Shown here: positions 1 through 8,581 of the stretch, piece by piece | How positions within the stretch are numbered: position 1 is the first letter of the stretch | How the letters are laid out: each line of letters opens with the position of its first letter | NCBI GenBank assembly: GCA_964559455.1 | Contig: CAZLHO010000006.1 | Location: 24,023 to 88,022, forward strand | Origin: CAZLHO01 sp964559455 | GTDB taxonomy: Bacteria > Krumholzibacteriota > Krumholzibacteriia > LZORAL124-64-63 | Reading direction: 5' to 3' | Length of the DNA: 64,000 nucleotides | The notes under the pieces: model-generated | Databases searched by the model: none | Told to the model about the DNA's origin: nothing | The model's input: the letters and a program-made list of their open reading frames with translations, nothing else | Made by a program: the position numbers and the translations under genes

Positions 1-968
1 GGCAGGATGCCGTGGCCCAGGTTGAAGACGTGGCCCGGCGCGTCGTCGCCGGCGCGGCAGATGGCCAGGGCGCGACGGCGGATCTCCTCGGGCGTGCCGA
101 AGAGCGCCAGCGGGTCGAGGTTGCCCTGGACGGGGCGGCCCAGCGCGGCGGCGGCCGAGCCCAGGTCGAGGGTCCAGTCCAGCCCGAAGCCCTCGGCGTC
201 CAGGGTCTTCACGTGGTCCAGGAAGGGCGCCGAACCCTTCAGGAAATAGATGCGCGGCACGCCGGCGTCCTTCAGCCCGTCCAGGATCCGGCGGATGCCC
301 GGCAGCACCATGGCCTCGTAGTCGGCCGGGTGCAGGATGCCGCCCCAGGTGTCGAAGACCTGCACTGCGTCCACGCCGGCCTCGACCTGCATCTTCAGAT
401 AGTCGAGGACCTGGTCGGCCAGCTTGTCCAGCAGCGCGCGCAGCAGGTCGGGCCGCGCGTAGAGCATGGTCTTCAGGTGGCGGAAGTCCTTGCTGCCGCC
501 GCCCTCGATCATGTACGAGGCCAGGGTCAGCGGCGCGCCGGCGAAGCCGATCAGCGGCGTCTTATCGCCGAGCTCGCCCTTGATCATGCGGACGGCGTCG
601 GCGACGTAGGCGGTGTGCTCGCGCGAGTCGACCACGCGCAGGGCCTTGACGGCGGCCTCGTCGCGGATGGCCGTGACCATCTTCGGGCCGCCGTCGCCGA
701 AGGTGAAGGGGGCGCCCATGCCCTCCAGCGGCACCAGGATGTCGCTGAAGAGGATGGCGGCGTCGAAGCCGAAGCGGCGGATGGGCTGCAGCGTCACCTC
801 GCAGGCCAGCTCGGGGGTCTTGCAGACCTCGACGAAGGAGTGCTGCGCCCGCACGGCCATGTACTCGGGCAGGTAGCGGCCGGCCTGGCGCATGATCCAG
901 ATCGGGCGGCGGGCGGGCTTCTCGCCGCGCAGCGCGGCCAGGTAGGGGGAGCCGTTTGTCTCGGTCAT
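1..968 (-). CDS. hemE: Uroporphyrinogen decarboxylase, 3' end cut by window edge
   Basis: Converts uroporphyrinogen III to coproporphyrinogen III in the cytoplasm, a step of haem synthesis. The minus strand encodes a continuous protein from ATG at 968: MTETNGSPYLAAL, then the diagnostic N-terminal PIWIMRQAGRYLPEY substrate-binding signature, then AAILFSDILVPLEGMG, and near the edge VFNLGHGILP, which matches the conserved C-terminal GHG region. About 322 codons are visible and only some 20-30 residues should be missing. It is divergent from the 7-haem cytochrome at 1144. With hemCDBL at 13-17 kb it brackets a multihaem cytochrome locus, a sensible supply relationship. Identity is near certain. 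Confidence 0.96.
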   Translation of the reverse strand, partial: MTETNGSPYLAALRGEKPARRPIWIMRQAGRYLPEYMAVRAQHSFVEVCKTPELACEVTLQPIRRFGFDAAILFSDILVPLEGMGAPFTFGDGGPKMVTAIRDEAAVKALRVVDSREHTAYVADAVRMIKGELGDKTPLIGFAGAPLTLASYMIEGGGSKDFRHLKTMLYARPDLLRALLDKLADQVLDYLKMQVEAGVDAVQVFDTWGGILHPADYEAMVLPGIRRILDGLKDAGVPRIYFLKGSAPFLDHVKTLDAEGFGLDWTLDLGSAAAALGRPVQGNLDPLALFGTPEEIRRRALAICRAGDDAPGHVFNLGHGIL

Positions 969-1143
969 GCTTCGTCCTCGGTCGGGTGTGGCGCGGCTGT
1001 GGAGCCCGCAAAAGATAGACAATTATCCCCCGGAATATGTCATGGAACCGTCATGCGGGCGCAGATCCCACGATCAGCGAAATCAGAGAACGATTTCCCA
1101 AATAATCCACTAAAGACATAGGTTGCGGCGGTCGATTCAGGGC
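969..1143. promoter_or_regulatory. Divergent intergenic region hemE / 7-haem cytochrome
   Basis: This stretch is richer in A/T than its surroundings, especially 1010-1122. It must carry the promoters for hemE (minus) and the cytochrome (plus). I see no convincing -35/-10 pair or operator and no RNA gene. Confidence 0.4.
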
Positions 1144-1971
1144 ATGATGCACGCCCTGAACCTGAAACGAGCGGGCCTTCCGGCCCTGATCTCCGCGGTC
1201 GCGCTGACGATCCTGATCGCGGCCGTCGCCGCGCCCGGCACCGGAGCGCGGGAAGGCGCGCCGGCCGCGCACCGGGAACTGGAATGCGGCACCTGCCACG
1301 CCCCTCGAGCGGAGGCCGTGACCGCCGCCGCCGGCCGCATCGCTCCGGCCCGACGTTCCTGCCGGGCCTGCCATGTGCTCGCCGACCGGACCGACGCGAC
1401 GGCCACGAACTTCCACGACGACGACGGGCGCGACTGCCGCGACTGCCACTCCTTTCACGAGCCGGCCCGGCTGCGGGCGGGCGAGGTGGAGTTCGTCTAC
1501 GCCTATCGGGATGAGGACCTGCGCGAACAGTGCGCCTCGTGCCACGGGCAGGACGGGGATCTGGCCCTGCTGTCGCCGGGGCACCGCGAGGCGGGCAGGA
1601 GCCTCTACCACGTCGACGCCTACCGGCTGGCGAGGCTCTCGCCCTCGGACGGTTGCCTGCGCTGCCATGACAGCGGAGGCGAGGCCGCGGGCGAGGGCGG
1701 AGCGCCGGCCTTCGCGGGCCACCAGGGACATCCCCTGGGCGTGACCGTGCCTCTGGGGCGCGGCACGCCCGGCAACCACATCCGACGGAGCCTGGATCCG
1801 CGCATTCCCCTCTACTCGGATCGGATCGAATGTCAGACCTGCCACCTGATGGGCGACGAGCGACCGGATCTGCTGGGGCGTTTCGCCGAATCCTACGATC
1901 TTTGCCTCGGCTGCCACGAGCAGCCCTTCCGGCCGCGCGCCGGCGATCTGAGGCTGGCCTCCGTCCGCTGA
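1144..1971 (+). CDS. Secreted heptahaem c-type cytochrome
   Basis: Exported electron-transfer protein with seven CXXCH haem motifs (CGTCH, CRACH, CRDCH, CASCH, CLRCH, CQTCH, CLGCH). ATG at 1144 or 1147 is preferred because it puts a positively charged N-terminus (LNLKR) before a hydrophobic signal segment ending near APGTGA; an upstream in-frame TTG at 1123 is possible. It is the only plus-strand gene of the cytochrome locus and converges on the 16-haem gene, with a shared hairpin between. Motif spacing is irregular, unlike the doubled-CXXCH neighbours, so it may be a periplasmic or outer-membrane relay rather than a wire. The exact family is not recognised. Confidence 0.88.
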   Translation: MMHALNLKRAGLPALISAVALTILIAAVAAPGTGAREGAPAAHRELECGTCHAPRAEAVTAAAGRIAPARRSCRACHVLADRTDATATNFHDDDGRDCRDCHSFHEPARLRAGEVEFVYAYRDEDLREQCASCHGQDGDLALLSPGHREAGRSLYHVDAYRLARLSPSDGCLRCHDSGGEAAGEGGAPAFAGHQGHPLGVTVPLGRGTPGNHIRRSLDPRIPLYSDRIECQTCHLMGDERPDLLGRFAESYDLCLGCHEQPFRPRAGDLRLASVR

Positions 1972-1978
1972 CGCGCGA

Positions 1979-2002
1979 CGGCCGCGCCTGACGGCGCGGC
2001 CG
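1979..2002. terminator. GC hairpin between convergent cytochrome genes
   Basis: A 10-bp stem (arms 1979-1988 and 1993-2002) with a TGAC loop lies between the two convergent stop codons. It lacks a T-tract on either side, so it is at best a weak bidirectional terminator. Confidence 0.45.
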
Positions 2003-2028
2003 CGCGATATCCCGGCGATCGTTTCCCT

Positions 2029-3249
2029 CTATTTCTTGTGACAGGTCACGCACAGATCCATGTTCGGATCCAGCGGCAGATACTGCGGGAAATCGGCGCC
2101 GTGCAGCTGGTGACAGCTGAGGCAGGTCACCGGTTCCCCGGTCCGCTCGTCGATGACGTCCGGACCCACCGGATGCGAGGAGCGGTGGGCGGCCACGTGG
2201 CAGTCGGCGCAGGCCGCGACCGCGTCCGCGGTGAGAAAGGCAGTCTCGGGCGAGCCGTGGGGCACGTGGCATTCGGTGCAGTCCATGCCGTCGTGGGTCG
2301 CGTACATCGCCTTGGGCTTCTCGGCCGTTCCCTCGAAGTGACAGCGCATGCAGAGCACGCCCTGCGGGGCCGACAGCAGCCCGGCGCCGTCGGCGGCGTG
2401 GGGGGCGTGGCAGTCCGTGCAGGAGCTCTCGTGGTCGAGGTGGCCGTTGTAGTCGGTCTCGAGATCGGCCTGCACGCCGCGATGGCAGCGAAGGCAGAGC
2501 GCGCGACCGTCGCCGGCGATGGCGAAGCCCGCGTCGGGGGCCGGATCCCCATGGCAGGTCTTGCAGTTTCCGCCCGCGAAGGGGGCGTGCCTGTTCTCGC
2601 GCAGGAGGCCCGGGAGCTCCGCCGCGTGGGGCGCGTGACAGGTCGTGCAGTCGGAGGCGCTCAGGTCTCGGCCCTGGTGCGTGCCCGCGAAGCCGGCGCC
2701 TCCGTCGTGGCAGGTGAAACAGAGTCCGGGCACGTCCCGGACCAGGATGCCGGGATACGCCGAGCCGTGGGGCGCGTGGCAGGCGCCGCAGTCGCCGTCG
2801 GCTACGGGGGCGTGGGGATGGGGCCGCTCGGTCCAGCCGGCGGCCACGGGATGGCAGGAGGCGCAGAGATCCGCGGTGGCGCGGCGCAGCTGGTCGGGAT
2901 GGTCCGAGGCGTGGGGGTCGTGACAGGAGCCGCAGGCGCCCTCGCGGACCGGGGCGTGAGGCGCGGCAGGATCCGCCGCCGCGATGTCGTCGTGGCAGCG
3001 GGCGCAGAGCCGCGCGGGCTCCTCCCCCAGCAGGGCCGCGTGGCGCGAGGCGTGGGGGTTGTGACAGGCCGAGCAGCGGCCGTCGGCGAAGACCGTGTGG
3101 CGGTGCCGGGCGGAATCCAGCGCGCCGATGTCGGCGTGGCATTCCAGGCAGACGCCGGGCTCGTCGACGGGCGCGATCGCGCCGGCGCTCCCGGCGGCGA
3201 AGGCCGCGGAAGACAACAGAAGGCCCAGGAGGCGTATCCGGCGGTTCAT
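2029..3249 (-). CDS. Secreted 16-haem cytochrome with doubled CXXCH repeats
   Basis: 406 residues with a signal peptide (MNRRIRLLGLLLSSAAFAAG) followed by 16 CXXCH motifs. Most occur as alternating pairs of the form CxxCH-(A/N/D)PH, typical of the doubled-CXXCH domain family. Spacing between motifs is about 15-30 residues, so the protein is essentially a string of haems with little other fold. ATG at 3249 overlaps the stop of the 26-haem gene upstream by four bases (ATGA), so the two are translationally coupled. Likely role: periplasmic or outer-membrane electron conduit feeding the OmcS-like filament. Haem count is read directly; partners are inferred. Confidence 0.92.
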   Translation of the reverse strand: MNRRIRLLGLLLSSAAFAAGSAGAIAPVDEPGVCLECHADIGALDSARHRHTVFADGRCSACHNPHASRHAALLGEEPARLCARCHDDIAAADPAAPHAPVREGACGSCHDPHASDHPDQLRRATADLCASCHPVAAGWTERPHPHAPVADGDCGACHAPHGSAYPGILVRDVPGLCFTCHDGGAGFAGTHQGRDLSASDCTTCHAPHAAELPGLLRENRHAPFAGGNCKTCHGDPAPDAGFAIAGDGRALCLRCHRGVQADLETDYNGHLDHESSCTDCHAPHAADGAGLLSAPQGVLCMRCHFEGTAEKPKAMYATHDGMDCTECHVPHGSPETAFLTADAVAACADCHVAAHRSSHPVGPDVIDERTGEPVTCLSCHQLHGADFPQYLPLDPNMDLCVTCHKK

Positions 3250-5225
3250 GGTCGACCTCCCTCGGCGCCGGGATGACAGATGTCGCAGGCGCCGCTCGAG
3301 AACGGATCGTGCGCGTTGCGCTGGATCAATCCGGCCGTGCTCGCGGCGTGGGGGTCGTGGCAGTGACGGCAGTCCAGCTCTTCGCCGGCGACGCCGAGGT
3401 GCAGGGCGCGGAAGTCGGCGTCGTCCCCGTCGTGGCAGTCGAGGCATTGGCCGGGCACCGCGGCGGCGAGCAGGGTGGCTTCGTCGCTCAGGTGCGGCAG
3501 GTGACAATCGAGACACGAACCCTCGGCCGCCGGGGCGTGGGCCTCCTGCGTGGCGATGCGCTCGGCCAGCTCGCCGTGGCAGGTGGCGCAGAGGTCGGCG
3601 GGAGCGAGAGGCAGCAGCCCTCGGAGTCCTCCCGCGTGCGGCAGATGGCAGGCGGTGCAGTTCCCCGCCACGTAATCGGGGTGGGCGCTGGTCGCCGCCG
3701 CCGCCGCCCCGGAATCGTCGTGACAGTCGGCGCAAAGCGACGCCTGGGACCGCAGGAGCAGCCCGTCGTGGCCGGCCGCGTGCGGAGCGTGGCAGCCGCC
3801 GCAGTCGGCGTCTGCGAACGGCGGATGGACGACCGCCATGTCGGATGCGGCCATCTCGGACTCGTGGCATCGCGCGCAGAGGTCGTCGCCCGAGGCCCGC
3901 AGCAGGGCGGTCTCGGCCGAGGCGTGGGCGGCGTGGCACGCGTCGCAGCCGTCGGTCTGCAGAGGCTTGTGGACGCTGCGGCTGCGCAGCCAGCCGTCGG
4001 CGTCGTCGTGACAGCCGGAGCAGAGGTCGAAGCTGTCGGCGACCGAGAGCGCGGGAAAGTCCGAGCCGTGGGGAAGGTGGCAGTCCAGGCAGGATCCGCC
4101 GGCGAAGGCGGCGTGGGCTCCGGGCGACTCCATCTCGACCCTCTGGCCGGCGTGGCAGCCCAGGCAGAGCTCGTTGACGTCTCCATCCACCAGGTGGTCG
4201 CCGACGCGGCCGTGGGCCTGGTGGCAGAGAGTGCAGTCGCGGCCGACGGGATCGTGGCCCGAGGGCTTGTGCAGGGATTCCTCGACGTGGTCGTGGCAGT
4301 CCAGGCACAGCTCCGTCGCCGGCCTTGCCAGCAGGGCCGCCCTGGGCGAGCCGTGCGGATCGTGGCAGGAGGTGCAGGCGCCGTCCGCCACCGGAGGGTG
4401 GGGGTCTTCACCGGCCATCTCGTCGGCGTCGTGACAGACGAGGCAGAGCGTGTCGGCGTCGTTTTCGTTCAGGGCGAAGGGCCGATCCCCTTCCGGGTCG
4501 GCGTGGCAGGAGGCGCAGTCGCCGTCGGCCACCGGGCCGTGGATCGAGGCGCGCAGGAGCGACCTGGAATCGGAGGAGTGGGGGGAGTGGCAGGTGCCGC
4601 ATCCGTCTGCGGGGACGGCATAGCCGCTGTGCGCCTGGACGACGGAACGATCCCCGATGTCGTGGCATTGGGTGCAGAGGTCGCCTGCGGGCAGGCGCAG
4701 CAGGCCGGGCTGGTCGCCGCCATGGACGACATGGCAGGAGGCGCAACCCTCCTCGAGGGGAGGATGCCTGTGTTCGAGGCGGAAGGCCCCGGCGTCGTGG
4801 CAGGTGAAGCAGAGATCGCCCTGGGGCGCGGGCAGCAGGCCGGCGTTGTCGGCGGCGTGGGGGTCGTGGCAGGTTTCGCAAAGCCCCCGGGCGGCGGGCT
4901 CGTGGAGGAATGCCCCGTCGAGGCCCAGCGCGGCGTCCTCGTGGCAAAGGCGGCAGAGGGCGCGCCCCGTCTCTTTGAGCCGCAGGGCGCCGACCAGGCC
5001 GTGGGGCTTGTGGCAGTCGCCGCAGCGCTTCTGGGCGAAGGGCTCGTGACGGACCCGGCCGTCGATATCGGCCAGTTCGTGGCAGCCGAGGCAGCCGCCG
5101 TCGTCGCCGAAGCGGCGGCCGCGCTTGATCTGGGCCTCGGCTTCCGGAGGCAGACAGGCGGTCGCCGCCAGTAGCACGGCCGCGAGGATCGGCCAGCGGC
5201 GGGGGATCGGGAATCGCAGGGCCAT
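3246..5225 (-). CDS. Secreted 26-haem cytochrome with doubled CXXCH repeats
   Basis: 659 residues carrying 26 CXXCH motifs, about one haem per 25 residues, after an N-terminal signal. The signal region contains ATAC-LPP, so lipidation at Cys24 is possible although the lipobox is imperfect. Repeats follow the pattern CxxCH-xPH...LCxxCH. From memory, the Geobacter sulfurreducens omcS neighbourhood also carries a cytochrome annotated with 26 haem sites; that should be checked by alignment. It is coupled to the 16-haem gene by a 4-base overlap and lies downstream of a prolyl isomerase gene, in the same direction as the OmcS-like gene. Likely part of the trans-envelope electron path. Confidence 0.93.
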   Translation of the reverse strand: MALRFPIPRRWPILAAVLLAATACLPPEAEAQIKRGRRFGDDGGCLGCHELADIDGRVRHEPFAQKRCGDCHKPHGLVGALRLKETGRALCRLCHEDAALGLDGAFLHEPAARGLCETCHDPHAADNAGLLPAPQGDLCFTCHDAGAFRLEHRHPPLEEGCASCHVVHGGDQPGLLRLPAGDLCTQCHDIGDRSVVQAHSGYAVPADGCGTCHSPHSSDSRSLLRASIHGPVADGDCASCHADPEGDRPFALNENDADTLCLVCHDADEMAGEDPHPPVADGACTSCHDPHGSPRAALLARPATELCLDCHDHVEESLHKPSGHDPVGRDCTLCHQAHGRVGDHLVDGDVNELCLGCHAGQRVEMESPGAHAAFAGGSCLDCHLPHGSDFPALSVADSFDLCSGCHDDADGWLRSRSVHKPLQTDGCDACHAAHASAETALLRASGDDLCARCHESEMAASDMAVVHPPFADADCGGCHAPHAAGHDGLLLRSQASLCADCHDDSGAAAAATSAHPDYVAGNCTACHLPHAGGLRGLLPLAPADLCATCHGELAERIATQEAHAPAAEGSCLDCHLPHLSDEATLLAAAVPGQCLDCHDGDDADFRALHLGVAGEELDCRHCHDPHAASTAGLIQRNAHDPFSSGACDICHPGAEGGRP

Positions 5226-5269
5226 GGCTCCACCTCTGCGTCCCCGGGCGCGGCCCGGGGCGTCGTGAT

Positions 5270-6901
5270 CTAGGAATCTCCGGCGAAGTAGCGTTCGATC
5301 CGGTCGTCATGGCGGACGATCGTCGATCGCTCCTTCAGCAGGGACAAATGCTCGTCCATGAGCGCATCGAACTTGCGCTGGAACACGGCCTCGCGGATCG
5401 GCATCTCGACTTCCTCGATGCTCCTGGGCTGGCCCTGCCGGCGCCCGCGCAGCTTGAAGACCATCCAGCCGGAGGGGATCTTCACGGGCGAACTCACGTC
5501 GCCTTCCTTCATCTCGGCCAACTGCTCCTTCATGGAGCCGGAGAATACATTCTCCGGTGACCAGCTGGGCTCGCCGCCGCCGCCGGCCTTCAGCAGGTCG
5601 CGGACGAAATCGATGTCGCCGCCTGCCGCCAGGCGCGCGGCCGCGTCGGCGGCCGTCGCCTCGTCATCCAGGACGATCACGTCGAGAAGAACCTCCTCCG
5701 GCCCGCGGAAGCGGTCCAGGTTCTCCCGGTAGAAGGCGTCGAACTCTTCGCGACTGAAAACGATCTCCGGCACGATGATCTCGTTCAGGTACATGTTGAT
5801 CAGCATCTCGCTCCGCTTGTCCCGGACCAGCTTCGCGACGGCCGGGTCGTCCAGCAGGCCGCGCCGGGCGGCGGCGGCCCGCAGGATCAGGTCGTGGCGG
5901 ACTTCGTCGCAGCCGCGCCCGTAGAGCTCGTTGAAGCCGGCGTTGCGCAGGTCCATCTGACCCTTGGCGATCGCCCGGCGCAGATCCTTCTCGGTGACGG
6001 CCCTGACGCCGGGGGCGCTGAAGGCCGGTGCGGACCCTCCCTCCATGAACGCGGCGGTTCCCATAGCCGCGGAGTCCCCCCTGACCCTTTCCAGGATCGC
6101 GGCGTTGCGCAGCAGGGGCGCCTCGGCGTCCAGATCCTCCAGGAAGGTCTTCCAGGCGGCCTCGCGCTTCTCGACCGCGTAGTAGCGGCGGATACGTGGC
6201 AGGGCCGCAGCGAAGGCCGTCTCGTCGGGGTCCAGCTTCTGCTCGACGCGAAGGACCGAGAAGATGTTGTGGAAGGGGAAGACCTGGCTGAGCTCGCCCT
6301 GGCGCGTGGCCTCGGCGGGCCCGCGAAGCTGGGGATGGAGGTCGCCCCAGATCACGAGATCGCGGAGGCCGCCCTCGTGGCGCCGGTTGTCCACGGAAAC
6401 GGACATGGCCAGGCTGTCCATCGGGGCGCCGGCGAGCAGCGCTTCGCGGAGCTTCCCGGCGTCCTCGGCGGTGCGCGCGGAGATCTGGCGCACCTGGATC
6501 CGGCGATAGTAGGTCCGCCAGTATTCCTGGATCTCCTCGTCCGAGATCTCGATCTCGGGGTCGAAGGCCCGGGAGGCGAACGCGGAGGCGGCGGCCGATT
6601 CCCTCATCTCGGCGAGCTCGTCGACGAGGGCCGGTTCCTCGCCCATGCCCATCGCCTCGGCCTGCTGCAGCAGCAGCAGGTCGTTGACCGCCTTGTCCAG
6701 GAGCTTGCCCAGGAAGGCCGCGTTCATGCGCTCCGCTCCGCCGGAGGCGTGCGCCGCCATCACCATGTCGTCCATGGTCGCCGCCGTGATCGCATCGCCG
6801 TTGATGGTGATCAGCGTGTCGCCGGGCGCGTCGGCGGCGAAGGAGAACACCGGCAGCAGGAGCAGCAATACGGCCGCCGGCAGAAGACGATGCGGGGTCA
6901 T
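5270..6901 (-). CDS. Periplasmic PpiC/SurA-like peptidyl-prolyl isomerase
   Basis: 543 residues with a clear signal peptide (PAAVLLLLLPVFSFAADA). It has a SurA/PrsA-type N-terminal helical region (around 30-120) and a parvulin-like segment late in the protein (around 380-490) including VLLDVIVLDDEA and SPVKIPSGWMVFKLRGR, the usual end of a PpiC domain. An earlier segment with QVRQISARTAEDAGKLREALL suggests a second degenerate parvulin-like unit. ATG at 6901 overlaps the upstream gene by four bases. Placed among cytochrome and outer-membrane genes, it probably folds the exported multihaem proteins or the barrel. Family call is solid; the client is inferred. Confidence 0.85.
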   Translation of the reverse strand: MTPHRLLPAAVLLLLLPVFSFAADAPGDTLITINGDAITAATMDDMVMAAHASGGAERMNAAFLGKLLDKAVNDLLLLQQAEAMGMGEEPALVDELAEMRESAAASAFASRAFDPEIEISDEEIQEYWRTYYRRIQVRQISARTAEDAGKLREALLAGAPMDSLAMSVSVDNRRHEGGLRDLVIWGDLHPQLRGPAEATRQGELSQVFPFHNIFSVLRVEQKLDPDETAFAAALPRIRRYYAVEKREAAWKTFLEDLDAEAPLLRNAAILERVRGDSAAMGTAAFMEGGSAPAFSAPGVRAVTEKDLRRAIAKGQMDLRNAGFNELYGRGCDEVRHDLILRAAAARRGLLDDPAVAKLVRDKRSEMLINMYLNEIIVPEIVFSREEFDAFYRENLDRFRGPEEVLLDVIVLDDEATAADAAARLAAGGDIDFVRDLLKAGGGGEPSWSPENVFSGSMKEQLAEMKEGDVSSPVKIPSGWMVFKLRGRRQGQPRSIEEVEMPIREAVFQRKFDALMDEHLSLLKERSTIVRHDDRIERYFAGDS

Positions 6902-7983
6902 TCGGAAACCTCCGGAACGGGCGGGGCGGAACGAACCATCTCATCCAGGAAGGCATCGGCGAAGTCGAGGGCCAGTTCTCCGAGCGACGATCGCCGGACC
7001 GCGCCGAAGAGGAATTCGCCTCCCGGTCCCGCGAATTCGTACTCGCGCGCGACCAGGATGCGGCCGTCGCCGGCGTCCAGCATCCTGGCGCCGAAGGCGA
7101 TCGCGGGTTCCGGGGCCAGGGAATCGCCGCCGAAAACATCGAAGCGGTCGATCTCGCCGGTGACGACCACATCGACGCCCAGATCGTCGTGCAGGGCGCT
7201 CAGGGTCTGCAGATCGATTCCTCCCCGTGGGGCGACCTGTTTATCCTGGAACAAGAAATTAGCAATCCCAGGCTCTATAACAAGATAGCCCCTGGACACC
7301 AGGCGAGAAAGAAGAAAATCCACCAAAACGGTGGCTGATTCGGCAGGGACCTCTCCCGTGAATGAGAAGGGCACCAGGGCGACAGTCGTTCGCGGGCGCT
7401 CGGGCGGGGGCGAAGGGGTCGAGAAGGACGGGGCGAGGGCGTCGACGAGTTCCGTGACCGCCACCGCCGCCAGTTCCGTGAGGGTCTCGGGCATGCCGAC
7501 GCCGAAGAGTCCGACCAGATCCGGAGCCGCGATCGCCCGGGATTCGGCGGCGATCACCCGTGCGGTCGCGGGGTCGAGCAGGCGCAGGGAGACGGCGATC
7601 TCGAGCGCGGGTCGCTCGCGATAGATCCCGACGGTCCCGGTCAGCAGCAGCCCGGCGCCGGTCTCGGCTGCCACGAGGCGAGCTCCCTCGCGGTCGACCA
7701 TGCCCACGGCCCGGATCCGGTGGCGTCGCAGGACGGGGCGGATCTCCCGCTCGGCGAGGAATGGCACCCCCCGCTCGGCCAGCGCCGCGTGGAGCAGCAT
7801 CACGACGGTGTCGCGGGCGGCCGCCGCGCCGGTGGGGTTGGCCAGCGGCAGCAGGGCCAGGGTGGCTCCCGTGGCGGGCCCGTCCCCGGAATCCGGAGGC
7901 GCGGATTGCGCACACGCCGGTGCTCCCGCCAGCAGCAGGGCCGCCAGGAACAGGACGAGGGGATGAAGCCGTGCGCGCGTCAT
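6898..7983 (-). CDS. Exported protein with two CsgG/TolB-N-like domains
   Basis: 361 residues with a signal peptide ending near PACAQS; Cys25 could be lipidated. Two similar halves each begin with a strand like TLALLPLANPTGAA or TVALVPFSFTGEVP, then helix and strands such as AAETGAGLLLTGTVGIYRERP and HDDLGVDVVVTGEIDRFDV. This is the alpha/beta pattern of CsgG, LpoB and GNA1162-type envelope proteins. It sits between the lipoprotein with the same fold and the prolyl isomerase, with a 4-base overlap to the latter. It may be an assembly or outer-membrane secretion factor of the cytochrome locus. Bases about 7237-7340 are unusually A/T-rich for this gene. Function is not proven. Confidence 0.7.
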   Translation of the reverse strand: MTRARLHPLVLFLAALLLAGAPACAQSAPPDSGDGPATGATLALLPLANPTGAAAARDTVVMLLHAALAERGVPFLAEREIRPVLRRHRIRAVGMVDREGARLVAAETGAGLLLTGTVGIYRERPALEIAVSLRLLDPATARVIAAESRAIAAPDLVGLFGVGMPETLTELAAVAVTELVDALAPSFSTPSPPPERPRTTVALVPFSFTGEVPAESATVLVDFLLSRLVSRGYLVIEPGIANFLFQDKQVAPRGGIDLQTLSALHDDLGVDVVVTGEIDRFDVFGGDSLAPEPAIAFGARMLDAGDGRILVAREYEFAGPGGEFLFGAVRRSSLGELALDFADAFLDEMVRSAPPVPEVSE

Positions 7984-7990
7984 GATCGTC

Positions 7991-8560
7991 TCAGTCGATC
8001 AGGGTGTCGAGGCAACGCGCCACGCAGCGGCGGGTGACTTCGCTGCGGGATTTCTGGGCGGTGCCGAAGAGTGTCGACCAGAAGCCGCGGCTGTCCTCGG
8101 TATGGGTGGCCGACCAGACCGTGATGCCGGTCTCGCACTCCACGAGCCGGGTGTCGAGAGTGACCACGGATTCCGCTCCGGAGCCGCCGCGCGACGACCC
8201 CGATTCGCTGACCGTGGCCAGGAACAGGCCCTGGACCTGGAGTTCGCGGCCGACGGCGACGATGTCCTCCCGGGTCATCTGGGCGGTGCTGGTCCAGCCG
8301 CGCTCCAGCAGGGCGCGCTGGACCTCTCCGGGCTCGACGACGTCGAAGACCTCCGCCGCCAGCAGTTCGGTCAGGAAGATGCGCGTCGCACGCGCTCCCG
8401 CCCCCTGGTCGGTCGTCAGGTTCTCGAAGGGGACGACGGCGACCTTTTCCAGGAAACCGAAGTTGTACTCCGGGTGCAGGAAGGTTGTCGGAGCCAGGCC
8501 CGCGCAGCCCGCGCAGGCCAGCAGCGCCGCCAGAAGGCCCGTCGCCATGATCTTCTTCAT
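7991..8560 (-). CDS. CsgG/LpoB-like outer-membrane lipoprotein
   Basis: 189 residues from ATG 8560 (MKKIMATGLL); a GTG three codons upstream is less likely. The lipobox LACAGC predicts a lipoprotein. The mature part starts with KVAVVPFENLTTDQGAG and continues with DVVEPGEVQRALLERG and VAVGRELQVQGLFLATV, the standard layout of the CsgG/DUF799/LpoB superfamily. It lies seven bases from the related double-domain gene, in the same direction as the OmcS-like gene. CsgG proper is longer and builds the curli export pore; this protein is short, more like LpoB or a CsgG paralogue. A pore or activator role in export of the cytochrome filament is speculation. Confidence 0.75.
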   Translation of the reverse strand: MKKIMATGLLAALLACAGCAGLAPTTFLHPEYNFGFLEKVAVVPFENLTTDQGAGARATRIFLTELLAAEVFDVVEPGEVQRALLERGWTSTAQMTREDIVAVGRELQVQGLFLATVSESGSSRGGSGAESVVTLDTRLVECETGITVWSATHTEDSRGFWSTLFGTAQKSRSEVTRRCVARCLDTLID

Positions 8561-8581
8561 GCTCACCACCGTTTCCCGGCC

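Noticed and set aside
12..1121. Long plus-strand open frame across hemE
   Set aside because: It is the antisense shadow of hemE; composition is Gly/Ala/Val/His-rich without motifs, whereas the minus strand gives a perfect HemE.
2029..5225. Possible DNA tandem repeat or CRISPR-like periodicity
   Set aside because: The regular period comes from repeated CXXCH protein motifs; the nucleotide sequence between motifs is not conserved and there are no identical repeats.
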